Shown here: positions 18,348 to 26,562 of the stretch, piece after piece | Position numbering within the stretch: position 1 is the stretch's first letter | Layout: every line of letters begins with the position of its first letter | Source of the DNA: Nocardioides sp. Soil805 | Lineage (GTDB): Bacteria; Actinomycetota; Actinomycetes; Propionibacteriales; Nocardioidaceae | Direction of reading: 5' to 3' | DNA: 64,000 nt | Assembly: GCF_001429625.1 (NCBI RefSeq) | Contig: NZ_LMSU01000002.1 | Coordinates: forward strand, 558,001 to 622,000 | The notes under the pieces: generated by a model | Database searches by the model: none | What the model was told of the DNA's origin: nothing | What the model saw: the letters and a program-made list of their open reading frames with translations, nothing else | Translations under genes and position numbers: made by a program

Positions 18348-19249
18348 CGTCGCGCCGGCGTACGCCGGGTGAGCAGCACCCCGACGATCGCCATCGCCCC
18401 GCCGAGGAAGGTGAGGGCCGGCGGCACCTCGTCCAGCAGCGCCCAGGCGATGAGCGTCGTGATGGCGGGCACCAGGAAGGTCGTCAGGGAGAGCTTGCCC
18501 GCGTCGGTGTGCGTGAGCGCGAAGGCCCACGTGGTGAAGGCGATCGCCGTCGGGAAGACGCCGAGGTAGACCGTCCACCACAGGGTCGAGCCCCCCTCGG
18601 TCACGACGTCGACGAGGTCGTGGGCGAACGGCAGGCAGACCAGGGCGCCGATCACGAAGGACACGAAGACGACCTGCACGGAGGGGATGCGGCGCAGCAG
18701 CGACTTCTGGCTCAGCACGCCGACGGCGTACATCGCCGCAGCGAGCACCACGAGCAGGACGCCGACCAGGTCTCCGTCGCCGCCGCCCGAGTAGCCCCGG
18801 GCGATGATGGCGACCCCGCCGAAGCCGATGACCATGCCGATGAGCAGCCACCGGTGGAGGACCTCGCCGAAGATCCAGACCGCCAGGAACGCCACGATGA
18901 TGGGGCCGATCTGGATGATCATGGCCGCCGTGCCGGCGTCGACGCGTCGCTCGCCCTCGTTGAGGGCCAGGTTGTAGACGCCGAACCACCCGATGCCGCA
19001 GGCGGCGAGCAGGATCCACTCGTGCCGGGTCGGCTGGACCCACCCGCGTCGCAGCACCAGCGGCAGGACCACCAGCGCGGCCACGAGGAGCCGCCCGGCG
19101 CCGAGCGAGCCGGGGCTGATGTCGTGCGCGACGTGGCGGATGACCACGAACGCGGAGGCCCACATGACCAGCGTGATCGCCCCCGCGGCCGCCGGGAACC
19201 AGGCCGGGTGGGTCGGCGCGAGGGGCTCGGCGTGCTGCGTACTGGTCAT
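18344..19249 (-). CDS. EamA/DMT superfamily transporter
   Basis: 301 residues with ten predicted membrane helices arranged as two EamA repeats (first ITLVMWASAFVVIRH..., second from about residue 155). RLLVAALVVLPL and the proline/Glu-bearing TFLVPAITTLIAWALLDEVP end are typical of RhaT/YdcZ-like drug/metabolite exporters. The substrate is unknown. ATG at 19249 is supported by TAGTCT ending six bases upstream (19261-19256), so the transcript is probably leaderless. In mycobacteria a LysE-type exporter occupies a similar place. Confidence 0.9.
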   Translation of the reverse strand: MTSTQHAEPLAPTHPAWFPAAAGAITLVMWASAFVVIRHVAHDISPGSLGAGRLLVAALVVLPLVLRRGWVQPTRHEWILLAACGIGWFGVYNLALNEGERRVDAGTAAMIIQIGPIIVAFLAVWIFGEVLHRWLLIGMVIGFGGVAIIARGYSGGGDGDLVGVLLVVLAAAMYAVGVLSQKSLLRRIPSVQVVFVSFVIGALVCLPFAHDLVDVVTEGGSTLWWTVYLGVFPTAIAFTTWAFALTHTDAGKLSLTTFLVPAITTLIAWALLDEVPPALTFLGGAMAIVGVLLTRRTPARR

Positions 19250-19352
19250 GAGCCAAGACTACGGACGCGCATGACAGCGGCGCGAGCGGGTTTCGGACGT
19301 CGTACGTCGAGATCCCGCCGTTGGCCTCGGGGGCCCGCGACCGAACGACCGG

Positions 19353-20030
19353 TCAGAGGTCGAGCTTGTAGCCGAGCCCCCGCACGGTGACGAGGTACTT
19401 CGGCTCGCTCGGGTCCGGTTCCAGCTTGGCGCGCAGCCGCTTGACGTGGACGTCGAGGGTCTTGGTGTCGCCGACGTAGTCGGAGCCCCAGACCCGGTCG
19501 ATGAGCTGGCCGCGGGTGAGCACCCGACCGGGGTTGCGCAGGAACATCTCGAGGAGCTCGAACTCCTTGAGCGGCAGCCGCTGCTCGACGCCCTCGACGG
19601 TGACGACGTGGCGCTCGACGTCCATCCGGACCGGGCCGGCCTCGAGGGTGTCGGGTGCCAGGTCGGGCTCGGCGCCGCGGCGCAGGACGGCCCGGATGCG
19701 GGCGACGAGCTCGCGCGGGGAGTAGGGCTTGGTGACGTAGTCGTCGGCACCGAGCTCGAGGCCCACGACCTTGTCGACCTCGTCGTCCTTCGCGCTGACC
19801 ATGATCACCGGGACGCTGGAGGTCTGGCGGATCGCCCGGCACACCTCGGTGCCCGGCAGGCCCGGCAGCATCAGGTCGAGCAGCACGATGTCGGCCCCGT
19901 TGCGCTCGAACTCGGTGAGCGCGCTGTTGCCGTCGGCGGCGATGGCCACCTCGTAGCCCTCCTTGCGGAGCATGTAGGCGAGGGCGTCGCTGTAGCTCTC
20001 TTCGTCCTCGACGACGAGTACCCGGGTCAC
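19353..20030 (-). CDS. regX3: phosphate response regulator RegX3 (PhoB type)
   Basis: 225 residues. The receiver domain has the acidic pocket VVEDEES, phosphoacceptor Asp in IVLLDLMLPGLPG, the T/S in VIMVSAKDD and the Lys in DYVTKPYSPREL. The OmpR-type winged helix follows (LPLKEFELLEMFLRNPGRVL, DTKTLDVHVKRLRAKLE, VRGLGYKLDL). It regulates phosphate-starvation genes together with SenX3, encoded 67 bases upstream. GTG at 20030 matches the family N-terminus. The C-terminal sequence is close to RegX3 orthologues, so the name is secure. Confidence 0.95.
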   Translation of the reverse strand: MTRVLVVEDEESYSDALAYMLRKEGYEVAIAADGNSALTEFERNGADIVLLDLMLPGLPGTEVCRAIRQTSSVPVIMVSAKDDEVDKVVGLELGADDYVTKPYSPRELVARIRAVLRRGAEPDLAPDTLEAGPVRMDVERHVVTVEGVEQRLPLKEFELLEMFLRNPGRVLTRGQLIDRVWGSDYVGDTKTLDVHVKRLRAKLEPDPSEPKYLVTVRGLGYKLDL

Positions 20031-20097
20031 GCGGGGTCCCCGTGGTGTCGTTCGTCGGAGGAACGGAGTGGGGGAGACGAAGAACATCGTGGGGTGC

Positions 20098-21366
20098 TCA
20101 TCGGCGTACCTCCTGGGTGGGTTCTCCGACCGCGGGGTCGGGCTGGGGGTGGGACTGGACCGTGGGGCGGCGGGTCGCGTGGCGACCCGTGGTGTCGCGG
20201 GGGGCGACGACCGTGACCGGCGCGGTGGGACCGGCGAGCCGGGTGCTCGAGTGCGAGCTGAGGGGGAGCGTGAGGGTGAAGGTGGAGCCCTGGCCCTCGA
20301 CGGACCACACGCTGACGTCCCCGCCGTGGGTGGCCGCGACGTGCTTGACGATGGACAGCCCGAGCCCGGTGCCGCCGGTGGAGCGGTGGCGTGCCGGGTC
20401 GACGCGGTAGAAGCGCTCGAAGATCCGGTCGATCTCCCGGGCCGGGATGCCGATGCCCTGGTCGACCACCGAGATCTGCGCGGTGTCGCCCATCGACTTG
20501 GTGGTCACCAGTACCCGGGACCCACCGTCGGAGTAGTGCACGGCGTTGGCGACCAGGTTGCTCACGGCGGCACCGATCTGCTCGGCCGAGCCGAAGACCT
20601 CCAGGTCGTGGTCGCCGCGGGTCACCAGGGTGATGTCCTTGGCCGCGGCGTCGATGGCGCTGTGGTCGACCGCGGCCGTCACGACGTCGTCGAGCCGCAC
20701 CTGCACCGGCATCTCGAGCGGGTCGTCGCCCTGGAGGCGGGAGAGCTCGATGATCTGCTGCACCAGCCGGGACAGCCGGTCGCTCTCGTGCAGCATCCGG
20801 CGGGCGAAGCGCTGCACCGCCTCGGGGTCGTCGGCGGCGTCGTCGACCGCCTCGGCCAGCAGCCGGATAGCGCCGACGGGGGTCTTGAGCTCGTGGCTGA
20901 CGTTGGCCACGAAGTCGCGGCGCACGGCCTCGACGCGGCGCTCGCGGGTGCGGTCCTCGACGAGGGCGAGCACCAGCCGCGAGCCGAGCGGGGCGACGCG
21001 GGCGACCACGGTGCGGGCCGAGGAGCGGTCACCGGCCAGCTCCATCTCGGCCTCGCGGATCTGCCCGTCGCGGCGTACGACGTGGATCAGGTCGCGCAGG
21101 TCCTCGACGAGGACCTCGTTGCCGCGCACCAGGCCGAAGGCGTACGCCGGCGCCGAGGCCTTGAGGACATGGTCCTCGGAGTCCACGACGACCGCGGAGG
21201 AGCGCAGCACCGACAGCACGGCGGCCACGCCGGGCGGCACGAGGGGCTCGTCGACGTGGGGGACGCGGCTCTGCTGGAGGTCGCTGATGTGCCAGGCGAG
21301 CACGGCGCCCCCGGCGACGATCGCGCCGATGACGGCAGCCAGTGCTGCCTGGGTCGTCGGGTCCAC
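20098..21366 (-). CDS. senX3: sensor histidine kinase SenX3
   Basis: 422 residues. One N-terminal membrane helix (AALAAVIGAIVAGGAVLAWH) is followed by a PAS-like region (about 55-155), the H-box DFVANVSHELKTPVGAIRLL, the N-box LVANAVHYSDGG and G-boxes DQGIGIP and GGTGLGLSIVKH. It phosphorylates RegX3 in response to phosphate status, usually through PhoU and the Pst transporter. A Pro/His-rich C-terminal tail of about 40 residues lies beyond the ATPase domain. GTG at 21366 is supported by TACGAT ending six bases upstream. It is divergent from phoU. Confidence 0.95.
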   Translation of the reverse strand: MDPTTQAALAAVIGAIVAGGAVLAWHISDLQQSRVPHVDEPLVPPGVAAVLSVLRSSAVVVDSEDHVLKASAPAYAFGLVRGNEVLVEDLRDLIHVVRRDGQIREAEMELAGDRSSARTVVARVAPLGSRLVLALVEDRTRERRVEAVRRDFVANVSHELKTPVGAIRLLAEAVDDAADDPEAVQRFARRMLHESDRLSRLVQQIIELSRLQGDDPLEMPVQVRLDDVVTAAVDHSAIDAAAKDITLVTRGDHDLEVFGSAEQIGAAVSNLVANAVHYSDGGSRVLVTTKSMGDTAQISVVDQGIGIPAREIDRIFERFYRVDPARHRSTGGTGLGLSIVKHVAATHGGDVSVWSVEGQGSTFTLTLPLSSHSSTRLAGPTAPVTVVAPRDTTGRHATRRPTVQSHPQPDPAVGEPTQEVRR

Positions 21367-21372
21367 GCGACG

Positions 21373-21378
21373 ATCGTA
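21373..21378 (-). promoter_or_regulatory. -10 hexamer of leaderless senX3 promoter
   Basis: TACGAT on the minus strand ends six bases before the senX3 GTG. It shares the divergent region with the PHO box and the phoU promoter. Confidence 0.5.
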
Positions 21379-21437
21379 CGCACGTCAGCGGCCCACGATC
21401 CGCCGCTGGACGCCCGTGCGCCAGTCCTGTGCCCACT

Positions 21438-21468
21438 GTTCACCACGCGTTCACCGCAGGCGTTCAGG
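21438..21468 (+). promoter_or_regulatory. PHO box between senX3 and phoU
   Basis: GTTCACC occurs at 21438 and again at 21449, exactly 11 bases apart, and a third near-copy GTTCAGG at 21462. Direct GTTCACC repeats with 11-base period are the known binding pattern of PhoB/PhoP/RegX3 regulators. The box ends just at the expected -35 position of the phoU promoter. Confidence 0.75.
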
Positions 21469-21486
21469 AGGGCTCGCCGCGCCGCT

Positions 21487-21492
21487 TAGGCT
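21487..21492 (+). promoter_or_regulatory. -10 hexamer of leaderless phoU promoter
   Basis: TAGGCT ends seven bases before the phoU ATG at 21500. Confidence 0.5.
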
Positions 21493-21499
21493 GCGCTCC

Positions 21500-22156
21500 A
21501 TGCGTGAGGCCTTCCATGACCAGCTCGATGCCATCTTCACCGACCTCGCAGAGATCTGCGGCCAGGTGGAGGTGGCGGTACGACGTGCGACCGAGGCGCT
21601 GCTGAGCGGCGACGCCGCCACCGCCGAGGAGGTCATCAGCGCCGACGAGGCCATCGACGCCAACCGCGAGCGCATCGAGGACAACGCCTTCGCTCTGCTC
21701 TCCCTCCAGCAGCCGGTGGCCGGGGACCTGCGGATGATCGTCTCGGCCCTGCGGATGGTCAGCGAGCTCGAGCGGATGGGCGACCTCTCGGTCCACGTGG
21801 CCAAGATCGCCCGCCTGCGGGTGCCCAACGTGGCCGTTCCCGACGAGATCCGCCCGACGCTCGAGCGGATGGCCGAGGTGGCCGAGGACATGGTCCGCCG
21901 GGTCCACGCGATCATCACCGACCGCGACGTCGAGGCCGCCATCGAGCTCGGCCGCGACGACGAGATCATGGACCAGCTGCGCCGCCGCTCCTTCGCCCAG
22001 CTGCTCGGCGACGACTGGTCGCACGGGGTCGAGGCGGCCGTCGACATCGCCCTGCTGGGGCGCTACTACGAGCGGATCGCCGACCACGCCGTCTCGGTGG
22101 CCAACCGGGTCGTCTTCGTCGTCACCGGCCAGCAGGTCAACCGCAACGACGACTGA
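21500..22156 (+). CDS. phoU: phosphate signalling protein PhoU
   Basis: 218 residues, all helical, with the two PhoU repeats. Each carries the metal-binding E/DxxxD pattern region: SADEAIDANRERIEDNAF in the first half and RYYERIADHAVSVANRVVF in the second. The protein links phosphate uptake to the SenX3 kinase and dampens the response when phosphate is ample. The MREAFHDQLD start is standard. Its promoter carries a PHO box, so it is predicted to rise on phosphate limitation. It is divergent from senX3 and ends before two strong hairpins. Confidence 0.95.
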   Translation: MREAFHDQLDAIFTDLAEICGQVEVAVRRATEALLSGDAATAEEVISADEAIDANRERIEDNAFALLSLQQPVAGDLRMIVSALRMVSELERMGDLSVHVAKIARLRVPNVAVPDEIRPTLERMAEVAEDMVRRVHAIITDRDVEAAIELGRDDEIMDQLRRRSFAQLLGDDWSHGVEAAVDIALLGRYYERIADHAVSVANRVVFVVTGQQVNRNDD

Positions 22157-22202
22157 GCGGCGTACGCCCAGGGGTCAGCCGGACCGGATCTCGGCCCGCC
22201 GT

Positions 22203-22225
22203 CGCGACCTCGTTCCTCGGTCGCG
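22203..22225. terminator. hairpin downstream of phoU
   Basis: CGCGACC pairs perfectly with GGTCGCG across a nine-base loop. It lies in the convergent space between phoU and gpmA. Confidence 0.5.
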
Positions 22226-22249
22226 GGCTCGCTCGATCTCGGTGAGGTT

Positions 22250-22269
22250 CGTCGGCGCGAGCGCCGACG
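22250..22269. terminator. strong hairpin just beyond the gpmA stop
   Basis: CGTCGGCGC and GCGCCGACG form a nine-base perfect stem with almost no loop. It stands between convergent phoU and gpmA and would serve both. Confidence 0.6.
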
Positions 22270-22271
22270 AC

Positions 22272-23015
22272 TCACCGACCCTGGTTGGCGACCGCCGCGG
22301 CCGCGGCGGCAGCGGCCTCGGGGTCGAGGTACTCACCGCCCGGCACGGTGGGCGCCAGGGACTCGTCGAGGCGGTAGACCAGCGGCATGCCGGTGGGGAT
22401 GTTGAGCCCCGCGATGTCCGCGTCGGAGATGCCGTCGAGGTGCTTGACCAGGGCCCGGAGGCTGTTGCCGTGCGCCGCGACGAGCACGGTGTGCCCGGCC
22501 TGCAGGTCGGGCACGATCTCGGCCTCCCAGTAGGGCAGGAACCGCGCGATGACGTCCTTGAGGCACTCCGTGCGCGGCATCTCGTCACCGAGGTCCGCGT
22601 AGCGCGGGTCGCCCACCTGGGAGAACTCGTCGGCGTCGTCGATGGGCGGCGGCGGGGTGTCGAACGAGCGGCGCCAGAGCATGAACTGCTCCTCGCCGTA
22701 CTCCTCGAGCGTCTGCTTCTTGTCCTTGCCCTGCAGGGCGCCGTAGTGGCGCTCGTTGAGGCGCCACGAGCGCTTGACCGGGATCCAGTGCCGGTCGGCG
22801 GCGTCGAGGGAGAGGTGGGCGGTGGTGATCGCGCGCCGCTGCAGCGAGGTGTGCACGACGTCCGGGAGCAGCCCGGCCTCGACGAGCAGCTCGCCGCCGC
22901 GGACCGCCTCGGCGCGGCCCTTGTCGGTGAGGTCGACGTCGACCCACCCGGTGAAGAGGTTCTTGGCGTTCCACTCGCTCTCGCCGTGGCGGAGCAGGAC
23001 CAGGGTGTACGTCAT
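22272..23015 (-). CDS. gpmA: 2,3-bisphosphoglycerate-dependent phosphoglycerate mutase
   Basis: 247 residues. [12 protein letters not shown] holds the phospho-accepting His, [14 protein letters not shown] and [17 protein letters not shown] the second His and substrate pocket. It interconverts 3- and 2-phosphoglycerate in glycolysis. A run of alanines near the C-terminus (AAAAAAAAV) is a local repeat of low significance. ATG at 23015 is chosen because GGAGGAGA sits just upstream. The gene is a standard member of the mshA-senX3-regX3 neighbourhood. Confidence 0.96.
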   Translation of the reverse strand: MTYTLVLLRHGESEWNAKNLFTGWVDVDLTDKGRAEAVRGGELLVEAGLLPDVVHTSLQRRAITTAHLSLDAADRHWIPVKRSWRLNERHYGALQGKDKKQTLEEYGEEQFMLWRRSFDTPPPPIDDADEFSQVGDPRYADLGDEMPRTECLKDVIARFLPYWEAEIVPDLQAGHTVLVAAHGNSLRALVKHLDGISDADIAGLNIPTGMPLVYRLDESLAPTVPGGEYLDPEAAAAAAAAVANQGR

Positions 23016-23043
23016 GGGTGGGTCTCCTCCGTGCGGGCGGGGC

Positions 23044-23565
23044 TCACTGGGTGGCGGACTCGGACTCGCTCGGCTCGTCGGCGGGAGCCGGCTCACCGTC
23101 CAGGCCCTCGAAGTTGCCGCTGTTGGGCACGACCGGGACCTCGACGTCGGCGGTCTCGCCGTTGTCGAAGGTGAGGGTGAGGGCCACGAAGTCGCCCGCC
23201 TCGAGGTCGCCGGTGACCTTCAGGTCGGCCGGCGGGTCGGCGAGGTTGACCAGGGCGCCGGGCGCGATCTCCACGGGCTCGAAGTCGGCCGCGGTCACGT
23301 CGCTGCCGTCGCCTGCCTGCAACTCGGTCAGCGAGGCGGCCTCCGTGGTGGAGTTGTTGGACAGCGACGCGATGAAGGTGCCGGACCCGGGCTCGGTGGA
23401 CACGATCACGGCGCCCAGCACGTCGACGTCGCCGTCGCGGTTGTTGGCGCCGTTGGCGGGCGTGTAGTACCGGTCGGTCGCGTAGTCGAACCCGCACGAC
23501 GTCAGGGCCGGCGCGGTGAGGGCCAGCGCGGCGGCGGTGAGCGCGAAGGAGCGTCGGAGCTGCAT
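23044..23565 (-). CDS. secreted lipoprotein, LpqE/DUF461-like
   Basis: 173 residues. A signal peptide of about 22 residues ends in the lipobox LTSC, so the mature protein is lipid-anchored outside the membrane. The rest is a beta-rich domain ([22 protein letters not shown] in parts, later [13 protein letters not shown]) resembling DUF461/copper-chaperone PCuAC-like lipoproteins such as mycobacterial LpqE, which also lies beside carD. No Met/His copper motif is evident, so metal binding is doubtful. The C-terminus is acidic and disordered. ATG at 23565 is supported by TAGCAT ending seven bases upstream. Confidence 0.75.
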   Translation of the reverse strand: MQLRRSFALTAAALALTAPALTSCGFDYATDRYYTPANGANNRDGDVDVLGAVIVSTEPGSGTFIASLSNNSTTEAASLTELQAGDGSDVTAADFEPVEIAPGALVNLADPPADLKVTGDLEAGDFVALTLTFDNGETADVEVPVVPNSGNFEGLDGEPAPADEPSESESATQ

Positions 23566-23586
23566 GGCGCACATGCTAGCGCCGAC

Positions 23587-24327
23587 TCAGGTCAGGCCGA
23601 CGGCCTGCCCGACCACCAGCAGGGCAACGACCACGAGCCCGGTGAACAGGCCGGCCAGGAGGAGCAGTCGCGGGGCCCCCGTGCGCAGCGCGATCCGCAG
23701 CGGGAGGTGGCGTCGGCCGTCGCGGTTGTCGGGGACGAGGCCCGGCAGGGCGCGCAGCACGTGGACCCCGACCCCGAGCAGTGCGGCCAGGACGGTCATC
23801 GTCACGGTCGGGGGCGTGTCGGTGCCCTGGCCGTTCCAGCCGCCGTACGCCAGGTAGGCCGGGTAGAGCGCGAACTGGACCGCCCACGGCAGCCAGGAGA
23901 GCACGCTGCCGCGCAGCACGCGGTTGGCGAGCAGCCCGACCCCGACGGCGAGCAGGTAGGCGGCGCCGGCGACCGTGCCGGCCGAGATCGAGAGGGGTAC
24001 GACGAGCAGGGTCGCGCAGATCAGCACGAACCGCACCGTGCCGGGCTCCAGCAGTCCCTGGGCCAGGGGCTTGCGGGGGAGCTCGTGGCGCGCGTCGCCC
24101 TCCCGGTCGACGAGGTCGTTGTCCCACCCCTGGATGGCCTGGCCCACCAGCACGGTGGCGGCCACGAGCCCGATCTCGCGCAGCGGACGCCCGGCCAGGC
24201 CGGCCGCCGCCCCCATCCCCAGCGCGGTCAGGACGGCCTGCCGCGGGTGCGCGGCCTGCACCAGCAGCACCGGCAGGCTGCGGGCGAGGGAGAAGCCGCG
24301 TCGGGCGGGCGGGGCCTGGGTGGACAT
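23587..24327 (-). CDS. UbiA family prenyltransferase-like membrane protein
   Basis: 246 residues with seven or more membrane helices. The first Asp-rich motif is NDLVDREGDARHELPRKPLA, which fits the NDxxDxxxD consensus of UbiA enzymes except for Glu-Gly spacing; the second motif region is VPDNRDGRRHLPLR. Such enzymes join a prenyl chain to an acceptor in the membrane. The partner is unknown. Actinobacterial homologues sit beside carD. ATG at 24327 fits with GATACT ending seven bases upstream (24340-24335). Confidence 0.82.
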   Translation of the reverse strand: MSTQAPPARRGFSLARSLPVLLVQAAHPRQAVLTALGMGAAAGLAGRPLREIGLVAATVLVGQAIQGWDNDLVDREGDARHELPRKPLAQGLLEPGTVRFVLICATLLVVPLSISAGTVAGAAYLLAVGVGLLANRVLRGSVLSWLPWAVQFALYPAYLAYGGWNGQGTDTPPTVTMTVLAALLGVGVHVLRALPGLVPDNRDGRRHLPLRIALRTGAPRLLLLAGLFTGLVVVALLVVGQAVGLT

Positions 24328-24508
24328 GGGTCGCAGTATCGACCACCGGGTCGGACCGGTGTGTCGATCGGGGGTGATTGGTCGGGTCCGTGGCGGTCCC
24401 GGCGACCCCCTCCGCAGGGGTGGGCGCACCATACGAACCAGAGTCTGTCAAGCCCGCGCAGGGGTCCTGACCTGCACAAACGATGTCGGAGGTGTCGCGG
24501 ACGCGTGT

Positions 24509-24514
24509 TAGACT
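24509..24514 (+). promoter_or_regulatory. -10 hexamer for carD
   Basis: TAGACT, about 28 bases before the ATG, followed by an AGAAAGAGG ribosome binding site. carD is therefore a leadered transcript, unlike most neighbours. The gene-free 24328-24542 region shows no other clear element. Confidence 0.5.
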
Positions 24515-24542
24515 GGTCACCTAGAAAGAGGGGTACAAGTAC

Positions 24543-25028
24543 ATGACCTTCACCGTCGGCGAAACGGTTGTCTACCCGAATCACGGGGCCGCAGTCATCG
24601 AGGACATCGAGATGCGGACCATCAAGGGCGAGGACCGCCAGTACCTCGTCCTGAGGATCGTGGCCCAGCAGGACCTCGTGGTCCGCGTCCCTGCCATGAA
24701 CCTCGACCTGGTCGGCGTGCGCGACGTCGTCGACAAGGAGGGCCTCGACCGCGTGTTCGACGTCCTGCGAGCCGCACACGTCGAGGAGCCGACCAACTGG
24801 TCGCGCCGCTACAAGGCCAACCTCGAGAAGCTCCACTCCGGCGACGTCATGAAGGTCGCCGAGGTCGTGCGTGACCTGTGGCGCCGCGAGCGCGACCGCG
24901 GCCTGTCGGCCGGCGAGAAGCGGATGCTGGCCAAGGCGCGCCAGATCCTCGTCTCCGAGCTGGCCCTGGCCGAGCACACCAACGAGGACAAGGCCGAGGC
25001 CATCCTCGACGAGGTCCTCGCCTCCTGA
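24543..25028 (+). CDS. carD: RNA polymerase-binding transcription factor CarD
   Basis: 161 residues, full length. The N-terminal Tudor-like RNAP-interaction domain ([20 protein letters not shown]) and the helical DNA-binding domain with the conserved tryptophan ([17 protein letters not shown]) are intact, as is the end [10 protein letters not shown]. It stabilises open promoter complexes, chiefly at rRNA promoters. A purine-rich ribosome binding site precedes the ATG. A very strong hairpin follows the gene. Confidence 0.97.
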   Translation: MTFTVGETVVYPNHGAAVIEDIEMRTIKGEDRQYLVLRIVAQQDLVVRVPAMNLDLVGVRDVVDKEGLDRVFDVLRAAHVEEPTNWSRRYKANLEKLHSGDVMKVAEVVRDLWRRERDRGLSAGEKRMLAKARQILVSELALAEHTNEDKAEAILDEVLAS

Positions 25029-25048
25029 GCGGTTCCTGACACTCTGGT

Positions 25049-25081
25049 CGAAGCCCCCGACGCACGCTGTCGGGGGCTTCG
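25049..25081 (+). terminator. intrinsic-type terminator after carD
   Basis: A perfect 13-base stem (CGAAGCCCCCGAC with its complement) closes a seven-base loop. It separates carD from the following IspD-like gene. Confidence 0.85.
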
Positions 25082-25143
25082 TCGCGTCCGGGGGCGGGGA
25101 GCACGGACCGAGGGGGTGCGCGACGCCCTACGGTGGTCGCACC

Positions 25144-25728
25144 ATGAGTGACATGACGTACGACGAGCGCGAGCTGCCGCCGGCCCTGGGCGTGGTGCTC
25201 GACGAGGACCGTGGCGCGCTGCCCTACGCCCTGATCCACGGCGAGGCCCTGGTGGCGTGCGCGGCGTGGGCGCTCGGCGGTGCCGGGGTGACGCCGGTGG
25301 ACGTCGGAGTGCCGTGGTCGAGCGTGCAGACCGCCGAGGAGGCCGTCGTGCTGCACGACGCCCTGTGCCCGATGACCCCCGCCGCCTTCATCGCCCGCTG
25401 CGTCGAGCAGGCGCTCGAGCACGACGCCGTGGTGGTCGCCGTGCGCCCGGTCACCGACACCGTCAAGCACGTCGACGCCGGCGTCGTGGGCGAGACCGTG
25501 GACCGGGAGGGGCTGCTGGCCCCGTCGTCGCCGGTCGTGCTGCCACCCTCGGTGGTGGGTGCGCTGGACGACTTCCCGGGCCAGGACCTGACGGCCGTCG
25601 TCGCCGGGCTGCGCGGGAGGCACGCGATCGAGACCGTCCTGGCGCCACCCGAGGCCCGCCGGGTCACCTCCGCGGAGGAGATCGTGCTCCTCGAGGCCCT
25701 CACCGGCGAGGCCCCGACACCGTTCTAG
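25144..25728 (+). CDS. short IspD-family protein carrying the MEP-binding arm but no CTP-binding loop
   Basis: 194 residues, against about 230 for IspD. The match to IspD covers VLHDALCPMTPAAF (residues 69-82, the HDAARP strand), VVVAVRPVTDTVKHVDAG (97-113) and GETVDREGLLAP (116-127). It has the DTxK and TVDR motifs that hold the MEP phosphate. The N-terminal GSGTRxG/K nucleotide site is absent (only LDEDRGALPYALIHGEAL remains), as are TPQ and the GTD/E region. It cannot act alone as a cytidylyltransferase. It converges on ispD, which lacks exactly these motifs, so the two may form one enzyme. TACGGT precedes the ATG by nine bases. Confidence 0.7.
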   Translation: MSDMTYDERELPPALGVVLDEDRGALPYALIHGEALVACAAWALGGAGVTPVDVGVPWSSVQTAEEAVVLHDALCPMTPAAFIARCVEQALEHDAVVVAVRPVTDTVKHVDAGVVGETVDREGLLAPSSPVVLPPSVVGALDDFPGQDLTAVVAGLRGRHAIETVLAPPEARRVTSAEEIVLLEALTGEAPTPF

Positions 25729-25734
25729 GCGGGC

Positions 25735-26418
25735 TCAGGCACGCGCGGCGAGCAGCCGACCGGCGAGGACGACGTCCTCGGGGAAGGTGATCTTGACGTT
25801 GAGCGGGCTGCTCGGCACCGCCGCGACGTCGCCGTCGGCGTAGCGGGCGAAGCACGCGGCCGTGTCGGTGCCCTCGAAGCCGTCGCGCCTGGCCGCGTCG
25901 TACGCCGCGAGCAGGGGTCCGGCCCGGAAGGCCTGCGGGGTCTGCACGGTGCCCAGCGGGCCCGCGGCCGGCTCCAGCGCGGCCGTCAGGAGACCCACGA
26001 CGGGCACGACGGGGATCGCGCCGCCGTGCTCGCGGGCGGCGGCGATGGTGGCGGCGAACAGCTCGCCCCCGGCCAGCGGCCGGGCGCCGTCGTGGACGGC
26101 CACGACGTCGATCCCACCCGCGTCGACCTCGCGGGCCAGCACGAGCAGGGCCGCCTCCTCCGAGGCGTGGCGGGTGACGCCGCCGGTGACCACCAGGACC
26201 TCCTGGTCCTCCAGGTACGGCGTGAGCGCCTGCGCCACCGCCTCCTGCTCGCCGTCGCGCACGACCACGACCGCGCGGCGTACGTCGTCCAGCGCGAGCG
26301 CGTCGCGCACCGACCAGGCGAGCACCGGTACGCCGGCAAGGGGGAGCAGCACCTTGTTGACGTCGGCCCCGACACGGGTGCCGGAGCCGGCGGCGAGGAT
26401 CACGACGGCGGCAGGCAT
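25735..26418 (-). CDS. ispD: 2-C-methyl-D-erythritol 4-phosphate cytidylyltransferase lacking the MEP-binding arm
   Basis: 227 residues. It transfers CMP from CTP to MEP in the isoprenoid pathway. The CTP site is complete: [11 protein letters not shown] (Arg15), NKVLLPLAG (Lys22), [38 protein letters not shown] and the NVKITFPED end are present. However, between [10 protein letters not shown] and GTVQTPQ the usual DTxK and TVDR residues and about ten residues of the dimer arm are missing. The converging neighbour supplies them. ATG at 26418 fits with TACGAT ending six bases upstream. In actinobacteria ispD normally follows carD and precedes ispF; ispF is 13 kb away here. Confidence 0.88.
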   Translation of the reverse strand: MPAAVVILAAGSGTRVGADVNKVLLPLAGVPVLAWSVRDALALDDVRRAVVVVRDGEQEAVAQALTPYLEDQEVLVVTGGVTRHASEEAALLVLAREVDAGGIDVVAVHDGARPLAGGELFAATIAAAREHGGAIPVVPVVGLLTAALEPAAGPLGTVQTPQAFRAGPLLAAYDAARRDGFEGTDTAACFARYADGDVAAVPSSPLNVKITFPEDVVLAGRLLAARA

Positions 26419-26424
26419 GGGGTG

Positions 26425-26430
26425 ATCGTA
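26425..26430 (-). promoter_or_regulatory. -10 hexamer of leaderless ispD promoter
   Basis: TACGAT on the minus strand ends six bases before the ispD ATG. Confidence 0.45.
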
Positions 26431-26472
26431 GGCGCCCCGCGAGTCGGCGACCCGTGAGGTCGTGAGGACAAG

Positions 26473-26527
26473 TTGACACGTCGGTGAAACAAAGCGACCG
26501 GGTCGCGAAACCTGCGGTTCCTAGCGT
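26473..26527 (+). promoter_or_regulatory. narK promoter with possible GlnR-type box
   Basis: GACAC (26475) and GAAAC (26486) are separated by six bases, and a second GAAAC follows at 26507; this is close to the actinobacterial GlnR pattern GTnAC-n6-GAAAC. A TAGCGT -10 candidate at 26522 lies in the string CCTAGCGTCG that is repeated exactly before nirB, pointing to shared control of nitrate and nitrite genes. Confidence 0.45.
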
Positions 26528-26562
26528 CGCGGCATCCGCTCGAGAACCCCCGAGGAGCCCCC

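Noticed and set aside
25144..25728. Pseudogene of ispD
   Set aside because: The frame is intact over 194 codons with its own promoter-like hexamer, and it retains precisely the motifs missing from its neighbour. Decay would not be so selective.
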